Positions 52,503-61,694 of a DNA stretch of 64,000 nucleotides are shown here, one piece after another. Position numbers and translations under genes: made by a program. Under the pieces are notes generated by a model, which made no database searches, was not told the origin of the DNA, and saw only the letters and a list, made by a program, of their open reading frames with translations. The first letter of the stretch is position 1. Every line of letters begins with the position of its first letter. Origin of the DNA: an uncultured Prevotellaceae bacterium (GTDB lineage: Bacteria > Bacteroidota > Bacteroidia > Bacteroidales > Bacteroidaceae). The stretch is taken from assembly GCA_900316975.1 (NCBI GenBank), contig ONFA01000007.1:1-64000 (forward strand), written 5' to 3'.

Positions 52503-53948
52503 TCACCGTGTTCCTCCTGTGATTTTCTGTGAATATCGGTGTGAGACACCCCACAATCCAACGAAAGTGAGAAGTCCGTTAAACATCAGCAATTCATAGC
52601 CGAATTGGTATCCTGTCCACTGCAACACCACCACATCAATCATATAACAGATCAAAGGTGATGCAATCGCAATAAATGGCACATATTTCTCTTGTGGTTG
52701 CCGACGGGTGAACATGCCGAAGGCAAAGAGTCCCAAGAGCGGACCATACGTGTACGACACCAAGGTGTATATCAAATCCATCACACTGCCGGAACCAATG
52801 GCATTGAAAACAAGCGTAACCAGCACAAATGCCACCATCACCCCCAAATGAACCCGCTTACGTGTCTTCTCATCTTCCTCCTTCTCTAAAATGTCAATGC
52901 AGAAACTGGTCGTGAGTGCCGTCATAGCAGAATCGGCAGAAGAGAAAGCACTGGCAATGACACCAATCGTGAAGAACACGAGGCAAACATTTCCCATCAT
53001 CCCATTTAGCACCATCCCCGAAAGCAAATCATCCCCTTTCTCCGGGACTGGCACACCCGTCTTCTGATAAAGCAACAGCAGCAGCACGCCCAATGCCAAA
53101 AACAAAAAATTGACCGGGACAAACAGAACGCCATAAGAGCACATGTCTTTCTGTGCCGCACGTAAATTCTTACAAGTGAGATTCTTCTGCATCATGTCCT
53201 GATCAAGCCCCGTCATCACAATGACGATAAAAATGCCCGACAGGAACTGCTTCCAGAAGTTCTGTTTCGAGGTGAAATCCTCCCATTCAAAGATGCGGGA
53301 ATGAGAGTCATTCCACACCGTGCGTATCGCCTCTTCCATATTCATATCCAACATGTCCATCACCTTGAGCAACATGATGACCAGTGCCAACATGAGACAT
53401 AAAGTCTGCAAGAAGTCTGTCCACACCAAGGCACGAATGCCGCTCCGCCGTGTATATAACCATATCAGGAACAAGGCTGCCAAGACAATCACAACGTATG
53501 GCACCGAGAAACTGTCCGCCAGACACATCTGCAGGATTCTGCAAACCACATAAAACTTGGCAGCAGCCCCCAACAGTTTGCTCAAGATAAAGAAGGATGA
53601 CCCAGTCTTGTAACTCACATGCCCGAAACGATGTTTCAGATAGGTGTAGATGGACGTGAGCCGATACCTATAATACAAAGGCAATAACACAAACGCCACC
53701 ACCAGATAACCCACGATGAAACCTAAGCACATCTGCAAGTAGGTCATGTCGATGGTCATCACCCATCCCGGCACACCGATGAACGTGAGACCTGAGATGC
53801 TGGCACCGATCATGCCAAAGGCGACCAAGGGCCAAGGTGCCTGACGGTTGCCTGTGAAAAAAGCAGCATTGCCGCCTCTCTTGCCCGCCACGCGGGAAAG
53901 AAGCAGCAACACTCCAAAATATAATATTACTGTGATGAGAACCGACAT
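52503..53948 (-). CDS. Sodium:solute symporter (SSS family)
   Basis: An inner-membrane sodium-coupled transporter of 481 residues with about 13 hydrophobic helices. The ATG at 53948 (MSVLITVILYFGVLLLLSRV) is preferred; the frame extends 22 codons further but that part overlaps the kinase gene. SSS hallmarks are GNRQAPWPLVAFGMIGASIS near the N-terminus and FSSADSAMTALTTSFCIDIL near residue 340, the sodium-site helix. The substrate could be a sugar, sialic acid or an organic acid. The start is only 5 bp after the stop of the double sensor kinase, suggesting that the kinase controls its uptake. Confidence 0.92.
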   Translation of the reverse strand: MSVLITVILYFGVLLLLSRVAGKRGGNAAFFTGNRQAPWPLVAFGMIGASISGLTFIGVPGWVMTIDMTYLQMCLGFIVGYLVVAFVLLPLYYRYRLTSIYTYLKHRFGHVSYKTGSSFFILSKLLGAAAKFYVVCRILQMCLADSFSVPYVVIVLAALFLIWLYTRRSGIRALVWTDFLQTLCLMLALVIMLLKVMDMLDMNMEEAIRTVWNDSHSRIFEWEDFTSKQNFWKQFLSGIFIVIVMTGLDQDMMQKNLTCKNLRAAQKDMCSYGVLFVPVNFLFLALGVLLLLLYQKTGVPVPEKGDDLLSGMVLNGMMGNVCLVFFTIGVIASAFSSADSAMTALTTSFCIDILEKEEDEKTRKRVHLGVMVAFVLVTLVFNAIGSGSVMDLIYTLVSYTYGPLLGLFAFGMFTRRQPQEKYVPFIAIASPLICYMIDVVVLQWTGYQFGYELLMFNGLLTFVGLWGVSHRYSQKITGGTR

Positions 53949-53953
53949 GTGGT

Positions 53954-56900
53954 TTATTCTTCCGTCGGTTTCTTCATGTAAGCATTGCCGTAAAGCGAGA
54001 ACTTTGAACCGCAATCGGGCTTACTCTCAACATCTAACTTCAAATCCATTCCTTCTGACAGTTTCTTTGCCACATGCAAACCGAGTCCCAAACCTGGGAT
54101 GAAACCGTCGTCTTTCCAGAACAAGCCAAATGCCAACTGCTGCTTTTCTTTCGGAATGCCACAGCCTGTATCACATACGAAGAATTCTACCTCGTCTGAA
54201 TTGAAGTGATATTCCACACCGATGGCTATTGAGCCTTTCTTGGTGAACTTCACGGCATTGCTCATCAACTGGTTCAAGATATACTTGACACGTGTACGGT
54301 CATTATTGATGGTGATGCCTGGCAGGACTGGAATATCATATAACACAACCCCTTCCGGCACCAAATCGTGCCATTCGTGCACCAACTCACGCACCAGTTC
54401 CGCAGCATCAAATTCGTTCTTGACATATTGTATGCGTCCGCTTTCAATACGTGAGAACATGAGGATGTCCTCAATCATGGCAGAGAGGCTCGTGTTGTTC
54501 GCCTTGATGATTTTTGCGTATTCCGCCATCTCCTCTGGTGTGAACGAATCGGGGGGCATGCTGACCAAAACATCGCTGAATCCCACCACGGCATTCAAAG
54601 GGGTGCGAATTTCGTGACTAATCGTAGTCAGGAAGTCTTCCTTCTGCTTTGCCTCCTCTGCCAGCAGCATCGCCTTCCTCAGGTTCTCCTCATAACGTTT
54701 GGTCTCATCAATATTGATCAAGATACCATCCACTTTTTTCTTTCCGGTCTTGACGTCAAACATGACAACAAAACGCAACTGCCACCATCTGTAAACATCC
54801 TTCTGCCCAACGTCAGCAAAAATCTCATAACTATGTGTTCCCGCAATGTCTATCGACTGCATGATGAGCGGAATCTCACTCGAATAGTCAGGATGGACAT
54901 GAGAAATAATCTCCTTCAGATTCACCTCTGAACGCACACTATGGCTATCTGCTCCATGCAATGCCATCTGCCGTATCTCGGCACGTCTCTTCACATCTTC
55001 AATCAGCGTTTGGGCAATTCTGCTCTTCCACGATTGCAGCACCAGAATGATAGAGCCTATAGCAATGATGAAGACCAATATGATGAGAATCCATGTGGTA
55101 TAAGTATATAATGGAGAAATCTTCTCAATAGGAGCACCAACAATGGTGAAGCGATTATTGTAGTCCTGGTACTCCAATCCCAGTTTCTCCATTGCATCAT
55201 AATCCATGTAATAATTCTTCTGGTGTGTCATGCCGACAAAAGAAGCCAAATCTGCTCCTTTCAAGATTTCGGATGCAACCCTTGCAACATCCTCACCCAC
55301 CGTCTCATAGCCTGCAAAGTAGCCACACAAGTACCTGCCACGACCATCTGCAAAGCCTGCTTTCACCGCCGTGTATTGAGGACGTCCAGTCTTGTCAACA
55401 ATGGCTGAACTGTAAAGATCTCTCTTCACTGCCACCGACGGGTAGAGCCATGAGTGAACATAAATGCGCCGCAAATTCTGATACCCTTCTTCCTTGTCCT
55501 GCACATTTTGCGAGTTAAGTTCTGGCGATTCCGTCGAATAGACCAACACCACCACACTGTCCCTCCATTTCGTATGGAAATCTTCATCACCCACAATCTC
55601 CACATGGAAATCGGAGTTGTCCACATAAGGAGGACGGGCAATTGCCTGCTTCAGTTCACTACGAATCAAGGAATCCTGTTGGAAATGATCAAGTTCTATC
55701 TCCACACAGTTCTTCCCTGACATCTCTGACGCCAAATTGATGTTTGTACAATAATCAATCGGGTCATTGATGACCACCATGTTATTATGCTTTCTGATGT
55801 AATCCCACTGAGGATGATGCAGAGCACCCAGAATGACAGGAATTGAGTCGAACCCCAGAATCTCTTCCGACTCCTGCCAAGACATCCAGTCATAAGCAGC
55901 ACGGTCACCTTCCGTGATCACCACATCAGGTTTCCAACCACTTATTTCCATCGAATCTTTTAGCGCCATGTGCAAATGTCTCGTTTCACTCGCTGGATTC
56001 TCCAAATCCAGATACACATGCTTCACATCTGCATTGATGCCATGACTGCGGAATGTCTGCAGAATCTTATCATTGAACTCCCGGTACCCGTCATATCCCT
56101 TTTCGTAACTGTGATAGATCAGCACGTTCGCTCTCATCTCTTCCTTACTATACCTTGAACAAGAGGATGGCATCATCCAACCCATGCCTAACGTGACAAT
56201 CAGCAGCAAGCATTCCACCATCCGTGACAAGCGGAAGAAGAACTTGCTTCCCTTGCCCATCTCACTTTCCACACCAATGGTGCCATTCTGCTTTTCCATG
56301 ATGGTCTTACTGATGTTCAAGCCCAATCCTGTACCTTTGTCCGTCTCATCCACCTTGATGTAACGTTCGAACAACTGTGCCTGTTTCTCGGGTGCAACGC
56401 CGATTCCGGTATCTTTCACATACACTTCCACCTTGTCCTTGTCGTCCTCCACATACTTCCATCCCAACGTGACACTGCCTTCGGTGGTGAACTTGAAGGC
56501 ATTGCTCAAGAAGTTGTTCACCACCTGCTTGGTGCGGGTAGCATCTATATTCACGGTGGCATCGGGTTCTGCCGTTTCCAACTTAAACTCAAGGTGCGTC
56601 GGTGCAATGATGTAATTCGTCTTGTAACACTCATCCACAAGTTTCTGAATCGACACAGGTTTCTGGATGATTTCAAGGTCACCCGTTTCAATCTGGGCCT
56701 TCTCCATCACGCTGTCAATCATGTTCAGAATCATGTCCGTGTTCTGATGGATGACATCTCCATACATCTCTCGTTCTCCTTCCTCGAAGGTCATGCCCGG
56801 TGTGGTCAGCATGGTGGAGAAACCTGTGACTGCACCTAACGGTGTGCGGAGGTCGTGACTGATGTTTGCCAAGAAATTCTCTTTCAGCGCCACTTGACTT

Positions 56901-58540
56901 GCCAGAATCTGCGCCTGTTCCAGTCTCTCCTCCGTTTCCTTCTTTTGGTCAATGTTCAGCAGCAATCCATACAGTTCACCCGTTTTCGAAGACTCCTCGG
57001 TTGCCGTGTACATGGCCTCAGCCCAATACCATGACTTGCCATTATCTGGAGACAGGTGAAGGCGCACGGTCTTCCTTCCTCGCTGATTGCGGAAATTCTT
57101 CAAGAATTCAAAGGATGTCTTGCTGTCTTCATGTACCATTTTCTCCATATCATCCATTGACAAGCGAATGGGCACTTTGAAATGCTCGGCAAATTGCGGG
57201 CTCAATATAAACTGGTCTTCCTTCAGCACCCAAAAAGTATCTTTCGTGTCCGAGAACAAAAGGTCATGCACTCTCTCCTCGTACTGCAACTCTTCCACCA
57301 AATTCAGTTGTCCCTTCCATTTCCATTGCAGCAAAACATAAACAATGAAATAGATGACAATACCCACCAACAAAATGAGAAGACCCACTTCGAGAGCGAA
57401 TTGGAGAGGCTGTTCCAGATAGAAAGGTGCATTGACAATCTTGAAATCATTGCTATACACGCCATAAGGCATTTTAGGGAACATCAGCTGCATGGCATTC
57501 CAATCCAAGTAATAGTCACTTGAATGCATACTAACAGGCAGCGACTTAGGCGCTTCACCTTGTATGATGCGAACAGCATAAGCCACTTGGTCCTGCACTT
57601 GTGTTTCAGTGCTGGTGAAATATCCACCCAGGAACCGTACATTCATGGGGTCGTTAAATTGTTCGCGGACACAAGTGAATTGGGGACGTTCCGTATGGTC
57701 AATGATAGAATTGCCGAGGATGCTGTTCCTCATCTGCAATTGCCACATATCTTTTGCTTTCTGGTAGAAGAATCCCGTCGTGGCTTTTCCGACGGAGTCG
57801 GGTTCGCCCTCAGCGCGATTCTTAAAGGGGAATGCGCAGGAAACCACATTCACAACAACAAGACCCGGGTATTCTTTTTTCAAATACTCCTCATCCAGAT
57901 TCTTCAACTTAAAACTGGTATTGTTGATGTATCGTGTGGAATCACGAAGTTCTTCTTCTATTTGACGGCGCAATTTCAAATCACTATCCCGATAGTCCAT
58001 CTCTATTGTCACGCACTGAGTATTGGTTATCTTCATCATCATCTCTATGTTGCGTGCCAAATCTATTTTTGCTTCATAGCCTGTCATTTTCGGGAAACGA
58101 TAAAGTGAATCGCGCAGCAAGGTGCTGACGCCCGCAAAAACAACAGGTGTATTATAAAAGATGGAGTCTTTATCTTCCTGAGTGAGAACCCATTCCAAAA
58201 TCGGGTCGTCATTCAACAAAATCACCTCAGGCTTCCATTCTTTAATCTGCTTCGAATAGGCAGCCCAATCAAATCGAGAAAACACATCATTGGGACGCCG
58301 CAACATGTTGGCATAGATATGATGGATATCCACCTGCATATCATGCTCTTTGAAAGCACGTTCCATCGTGCGGGAGAAAAGTTCTTTCTCTTCTCCTATA
58401 CTATCCCATGAGTGAATCACCACTATGCTATGGCGCGGTCCACTCGAGCGAATTTGACTCACTTTGTTACACGAACCCAACAGCAAGATGGAGGCAACAA
58501 TCAGTAAAGGCAATATCTTCAATATACGTTGATTTTTCAT
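53954..58540 (-). CDS. Double sensor histidine kinase: two complete kinases fused in frame
   Basis: The frame of 1540 codons, effectively 1528 from the ATG at 58540, is two full sensor kinases in a row. Numbers are from the frame start at 58576. Unit 1 has a lipobox-type signal (LLLGSC, C36), a periplasmic binding-like domain (about 48-385), a membrane helix (393-418), a PAS-like domain (440-545), HisKA with H574 (NISHDLRTP) and HATPase with KDTGIG and GTGLGLNIS. It ends at FFFRLSR785 and unit 2 begins at once with M786 and a hydrophobic segment (VECLLLIVTLGMGWMM) plus C806. Unit 2 has a second sensor (815-1150), a helix (1161-1181), a PAS-like domain, H1321 (TISHEIRTP) and a HATPase (CDTGCG, GLGLGLHVA). 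No receiver domain is present. The topology works as one polypeptide. The symporter gene follows by 5 bp. Confidence 0.9.
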   Translation of the reverse strand: MKNQRILKILPLLIVASILLLGSCNKVSQIRSSGPRHSIVVIHSWDSIGEEKELFSRTMERAFKEHDMQVDIHHIYANMLRRPNDVFSRFDWAAYSKQIKEWKPEVILLNDDPILEWVLTQEDKDSIFYNTPVVFAGVSTLLRDSLYRFPKMTGYEAKIDLARNIEMMMKITNTQCVTIEMDYRDSDLKLRRQIEEELRDSTRYINNTSFKLKNLDEEYLKKEYPGLVVVNVVSCAFPFKNRAEGEPDSVGKATTGFFYQKAKDMWQLQMRNSILGNSIIDHTERPQFTCVREQFNDPMNVRFLGGYFTSTETQVQDQVAYAVRIIQGEAPKSLPVSMHSSDYYLDWNAMQLMFPKMPYGVYSNDFKIVNAPFYLEQPLQFALEVGLLILLVGIVIYFIVYVLLQWKWKGQLNLVEELQYEERVHDLLFSDTKDTFWVLKEDQFILSPQFAEHFKVPIRLSMDDMEKMVHEDSKTSFEFLKNFRNQRGRKTVRLHLSPDNGKSWYWAEAMYTATEESSKTGELYGLLLNIDQKKETEERLEQAQILASQVALKENFLANISHDLRTPLGAVTGFSTMLTTPGMTFEEGEREMYGDVIHQNTDMILNMIDSVMEKAQIETGDLEIIQKPVSIQKLVDECYKTNYIIAPTHLEFKLETAEPDATVNIDATRTKQVVNNFLSNAFKFTTEGSVTLGWKYVEDDKDKVEVYVKDTGIGVAPEKQAQLFERYIKVDETDKGTGLGLNISKTIMEKQNGTIGVESEMGKGSKFFFRLSRMVECLLLIVTLGMGWMMPSSCSRYSKEEMRANVLIYHSYEKGYDGYREFNDKILQTFRSHGINADVKHVYLDLENPASETRHLHMALKDSMEISGWKPDVVITEGDRAAYDWMSWQESEEILGFDSIPVILGALHHPQWDYIRKHNNMVVINDPIDYCTNINLASEMSGKNCVEIELDHFQQDSLIRSELKQAIARPPYVDNSDFHVEIVGDEDFHTKWRDSVVVLVYSTESPELNSQNVQDKEEGYQNLRRIYVHSWLYPSVAVKRDLYSSAIVDKTGRPQYTAVKAGFADGRGRYLCGYFAGYETVGEDVARVASEILKGADLASFVGMTHQKNYYMDYDAMEKLGLEYQDYNNRFTIVGAPIEKISPLYTYTTWILIILVFIIAIGSIILVLQSWKSRIAQTLIEDVKRRAEIRQMALHGADSHSVRSEVNLKEIISHVHPDYSSEIPLIMQSIDIAGTHSYEIFADVGQKDVYRWWQLRFVVMFDVKTGKKKVDGILINIDETKRYEENLRKAMLLAEEAKQKEDFLTTISHEIRTPLNAVVGFSDVLVSMPPDSFTPEEMAEYAKIIKANNTSLSAMIEDILMFSRIESGRIQYVKNEFDAAELVRELVHEWHDLVPEGVVLYDIPVLPGITINNDRTRVKYILNQLMSNAVKFTKKGSIAIGVEYHFNSDEVEFFVCDTGCGIPKEKQQLAFGLFWKDDGFIPGLGLGLHVAKKLSEGMDLKLDVESKPDCGSKFSLYGNAYMKKPTEE

Positions 58541-58565
58541 GTCCACTTCTCTAAGATTACGCTTG

Positions 58566-58595
58566 CAAAGATACAAAAAAATCTATCGTCACAAA
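58566..58595 (-). promoter_or_regulatory. Promoter of the double-kinase operon
   Basis: On the minus strand TTTG (58595-58592), 18 bp, TATCTTTG (58573-58566). The first 12 codons of the longest kinase frame overlap this box, so the ATG at 58540 is the true start. Confidence 0.65.
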
Positions 58596-58702
58596 TAAAA
58601 AACAAAAAAAATACACTAAAAGGGATTCTTTTTTCTCAAAAAACAAGTGTTTCTTCACACAATCATGTTAAATAGGCAAAAGTTTCCGACAAAAACGATA
58701 AA

Positions 58703-60001
58703 TCACTCCCTCCAAATACGATGTCGCATCCATGTTTGGGACACCCCCCGTGTGGCAAGATAAGCAACAAAGGCAAGCCATAATCCGTGATTGCCCCATA
58801 GAGGCATCAGCACGAGATAGAACAGAAAAAACACCACCATGCCTGATGCCATGGAAATCAGCATGCCTTTGGTGGCTGTCGCCCCTATATAAACCCCATC
58901 CCAAATAAAAGCAGCCATGCCACATAATGGGAAAAGAAGCGTCCACGGCTGATAGAGCTGAGCGGTCGCCAACACCGTTGCATCGTCGGTAAGAAGTGAG
59001 AGGAACGGCTTACCCAAAAGAAGATATGCCAATGTGAAAAGTGCTGCAACACCCCACCCCCAACGAAACAGATGACACACGGTGTCATCATATATTCCAC
59101 GCATCTTTCCGCCTATCGCCTTGCCCACCATCGCTTCGCCGGCAAAGGCAAAGCCGTCCATGATGTAACTATACAGCGTGAAGAGTTGCATCAGCATCGT
59201 GTTCACCGCCAGTTCTGAATCACCCTGCTTTGCTCCTGCAGCGATGAAGAAGAAATGAACCAGAATGAGGCAGCACGTCCGGAAAAAGATGTCCTTGTTC
59301 AACGAGAAGAACTTCATCAAGGCAGGTTTTGCAAGCACCACTTTCTTTCGGTAGTACTTTTTGATTCTCAAGTAATAAGGTATAAAAAGCGAAAGTGCAG
59401 ATATCAGTCCAATGTATTGTGCCAGCACTGTTCCCCATGCAACTCCCTCTATCTTCATATCCACCACATACACCAGCACAAAACTCAGCACAATATTTGC
59501 CACATTCTGAATGATTGCCACCAACATGGGTGCCTTCGAATTCTGCATGCCCACAAACCAACCTGTCAGGACAAAAAGCGTCAGAGCGGCAGGAGCGCCC
59601 CATATACATATATTAAAATAGGTACAGGTAAATGCCATCACTTCAGCCGAAGGACGGATGACAGACAAGGCTCCATCCCTGATGGGTGCCTGCAGACACA
59701 GCATCACGCCAGAAATCACGATGGCAACCAGCAACGCCCTTTGCATCACAGCCACCACCTCTGTCATATCTCTCGCCCCCAACGCCTGTGCCGTCATGCC
59801 ACTCGTACCCATGCGCAGAAAAGCAAACATCCAGTAAATGATGTTGAACAGCATGCCGCCCACTGCTATGGCACCGATGTAGGCAGCCGAACCGAGGTGG
59901 CCTGTGATGGCCACATCCACCAAACCCAGCAGCGGCACCGTGATGTTAGACACGATGCTCGGCAGGGCGAGGTGAAGAATTTGTTTGTCACGAATATTCA
60001 T
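58703..60001 (-). CDS. MATE family efflux transporter
   Basis: An inner-membrane multidrug/sodium antiporter of 432 residues with about 12 helices in two MatE halves. The N-terminus is typical of the DinF branch (LALPSIVSNITVPLLGLVDV, then AITGHLG), and the second half has VEGMAWGT-like GVAWGTVLAQYIGL and GEAMVGKAIGG. The ATG at 60001 is chosen over an in-frame GTG at 60007. A GTACCC-type terminator hairpin lies directly upstream, so it likely has an independent, unseen promoter or depends on read-through from the oxidoreductase gene. Confidence 0.92.
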   Translation of the reverse strand: MNIRDKQILHLALPSIVSNITVPLLGLVDVAITGHLGSAAYIGAIAVGGMLFNIIYWMFAFLRMGTSGMTAQALGARDMTEVVAVMQRALLVAIVISGVMLCLQAPIRDGALSVIRPSAEVMAFTCTYFNICIWGAPAALTLFVLTGWFVGMQNSKAPMLVAIIQNVANIVLSFVLVYVVDMKIEGVAWGTVLAQYIGLISALSLFIPYYLRIKKYYRKKVVLAKPALMKFFSLNKDIFFRTCCLILVHFFFIAAGAKQGDSELAVNTMLMQLFTLYSYIMDGFAFAGEAMVGKAIGGKMRGIYDDTVCHLFRWGWGVAALFTLAYLLLGKPFLSLLTDDATVLATAQLYQPWTLLFPLCGMAAFIWDGVYIGATATKGMLISMASGMVVFFLFYLVLMPLWGNHGLWLAFVAYLATRGVSQTWMRHRIWRE

Positions 60002-60007
60002 ATACAC

Positions 60008-60084
60008 AAAAGAAACGTACCCGAGGGGTACGAAGTGGTGTACCCCTCGGGTACGGCATGACGTAGTCCTCGGGTACGTTTTTT
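60008..60084. terminator. GTACCC repeat terminator with competing hairpins
   Basis: CGTACCCGAGGGGTAC (60016-60031) pairs perfectly over 16 bp with GTACCCCTCGGGTACG (60040-60055). Read on the minus strand it is followed by TTTCTTTT, terminating the oxidoreductase transcript. A third copy CCTCGGGTACG (60068-60078), followed by TTTTTT on the plus strand, can pair with the first instead. The same unit forms the terminator at 17994-18063. Confidence 0.75.
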
Positions 60085-60088
60085 CAAA

Positions 60089-61684
60089 CTACTCACGTTG
60101 GAGGTATTCAGCCAGCATTTCAGCACATCGTTCTCCATCCACGCCGGCACTCACGATGCCGCCTGCATAGCCAGCACCTTCACCACAGGGGAACAATCCT
60201 TGCAGACGGATATGCTGCAACGTCTCGCGGTCGCGGAGAATGCGTACAGGAGCGGAGGTACGTGTCTCCACGCCTATCATCACAGCCTCATTCGTCAAGA
60301 AGCCATGACAAGCCTTGCCAAAGTGCTTGAAACCCTGCTGTAAGCGTTTCGAGACGAAGCCGGGCATCCAGAAATGCATCGGGGTGCTGATAAGTCCGGG
60401 CGTGTAAGACGATTGAGGCAAGTCGTAACTGCCCTTGCCATTCACGAAATGTGCCATTCGTTGGGCAGGAGCCGTTTGCTTGCGGTTGCCCTGCATCCAT
60501 GTGGTGTACTCCAGCCGTTCCTGAAATTCCATCATCGCCAAGGCACCTCCCTTCACTTCCACATTTGGCACAGGGGGCAACTCCAGCAGAGAACGCTCTT
60601 TCAAGTCCTCCACATGCAGTTCCACCACCATGCCCGAATTGCTCCACGGGCTGTTGCGTTGGGAATTGCTCATACCGTTCACCACAATTTGATTCGGTCC
60701 ACTCGCCGCTGGCACCACCGTTCCGCCTGGACACATGCAGAAGGAATAGACACCACGTCCATCCACCTGAGTGACAAACGAATACTCGGCAGCAGGCAGA
60801 TACTCACCCCTGCCTTCTCGATGATGATATTGAATCTGGTCGATGAGTTCCGACGGGTGTTCCAAACGAACGCCTACCGCTATGTCTTTTGCCTCTATCT
60901 CAATGCCTTGTGCGTAGAGGTAACGATAGACATCCCTGGCACTGTGTCCTGTTGCCAAGATGACGGGACCGAGGAATGTCTTGTCGCCACAACGAATGCC
61001 TTCAACCTTGTTCCCTTTGAGCAGAATGGCATCCATCTTGGTCTCGAAGTGTACCTCGCCCCCACAACGGATGATAGTGTTACGCATCGCCTCAATGATA
61101 TTCGGCAATTTGTCCGTACCCAGATGGGGATGGGCGTCTGCCAAGATGCTGGTACTGGCTCCATGCTGGCAAAAGACATTGAGAATCTTCTCCACATTGC
61201 CGCGCTTCTTGCTTCGTGTGTATAGCTTTCCATCGGAGAAAGCCCCTGCCCCACCCTCGCCGAAGGAATAGTTCGACTCGGGATCTACCTGCTGGGTACG
61301 GGAAATCTGCGCGATGTCCTTCCGACGTTCGTGTACACTCTTACCACGTTCCACCACAACGGGTCTGATGCCCAACTCTATCAGCCTCAACGCCGCAAAT
61401 AAACCACCAGGTCCGGCACCCACCACAACAGCCTGCGGCTGACCTCCCACATTCGGATAATCAACACGCTCATAAGCATCATCTTCAGGCTGTTCATTCA
61501 CATACGCCCGGACTTTCAGATTCACAAAGATGGTTCTTTGCCGTGCATCAATGCTCCTCTTCAGCACCCTCACCGCTTTCACCTCATGGGCTGACAAACC
61601 TTTTTCGTCCTGCAAGAACTGTCTGATGCCCTGTTCGCTGGCTGCCTGTTCGGGCAGAACTCTTATCTGAAACTCTTGTGTCAT
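60089..61684 (-). CDS. FAD-dependent oxidoreductase (COG2509-like)
   Basis: A 531-residue flavoprotein of the uncharacterised dehydrogenase family often called NAD(FAD)-utilizing dehydrogenase. A short N-terminal helical domain (1-75) is followed by the FAD motif VVVGAGPGGLFAALRLIELG (G89-x-G-x-x-G94), FGEGGAGAFSDGKLYTR, ILATGHSARDVY and a C-terminal FAD signature FPCGEGAGYAGGIVSAGVDG. The physiological substrate is not known. It starts 10 bp after the upstream secreted-protein gene and ends just before a strong terminator. Confidence 0.9.
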   Translation of the reverse strand: MTQEFQIRVLPEQAASEQGIRQFLQDEKGLSAHEVKAVRVLKRSIDARQRTIFVNLKVRAYVNEQPEDDAYERVDYPNVGGQPQAVVVGAGPGGLFAALRLIELGIRPVVVERGKSVHERRKDIAQISRTQQVDPESNYSFGEGGAGAFSDGKLYTRSKKRGNVEKILNVFCQHGASTSILADAHPHLGTDKLPNIIEAMRNTIIRCGGEVHFETKMDAILLKGNKVEGIRCGDKTFLGPVILATGHSARDVYRYLYAQGIEIEAKDIAVGVRLEHPSELIDQIQYHHREGRGEYLPAAEYSFVTQVDGRGVYSFCMCPGGTVVPAASGPNQIVVNGMSNSQRNSPWSNSGMVVELHVEDLKERSLLELPPVPNVEVKGGALAMMEFQERLEYTTWMQGNRKQTAPAQRMAHFVNGKGSYDLPQSSYTPGLISTPMHFWMPGFVSKRLQQGFKHFGKACHGFLTNEAVMIGVETRTSAPVRILRDRETLQHIRLQGLFPCGEGAGYAGGIVSAGVDGERCAEMLAEYLQRE

Positions 61685-61694
61685 AACGACTCTA

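Noticed and set aside
52472..52561. Longer N-terminus of the cytosine methyltransferase
   Set aside because: It would overlap the symporter gene, and motif I sits immediately after the ATG at 52471, the normal layout for the family.
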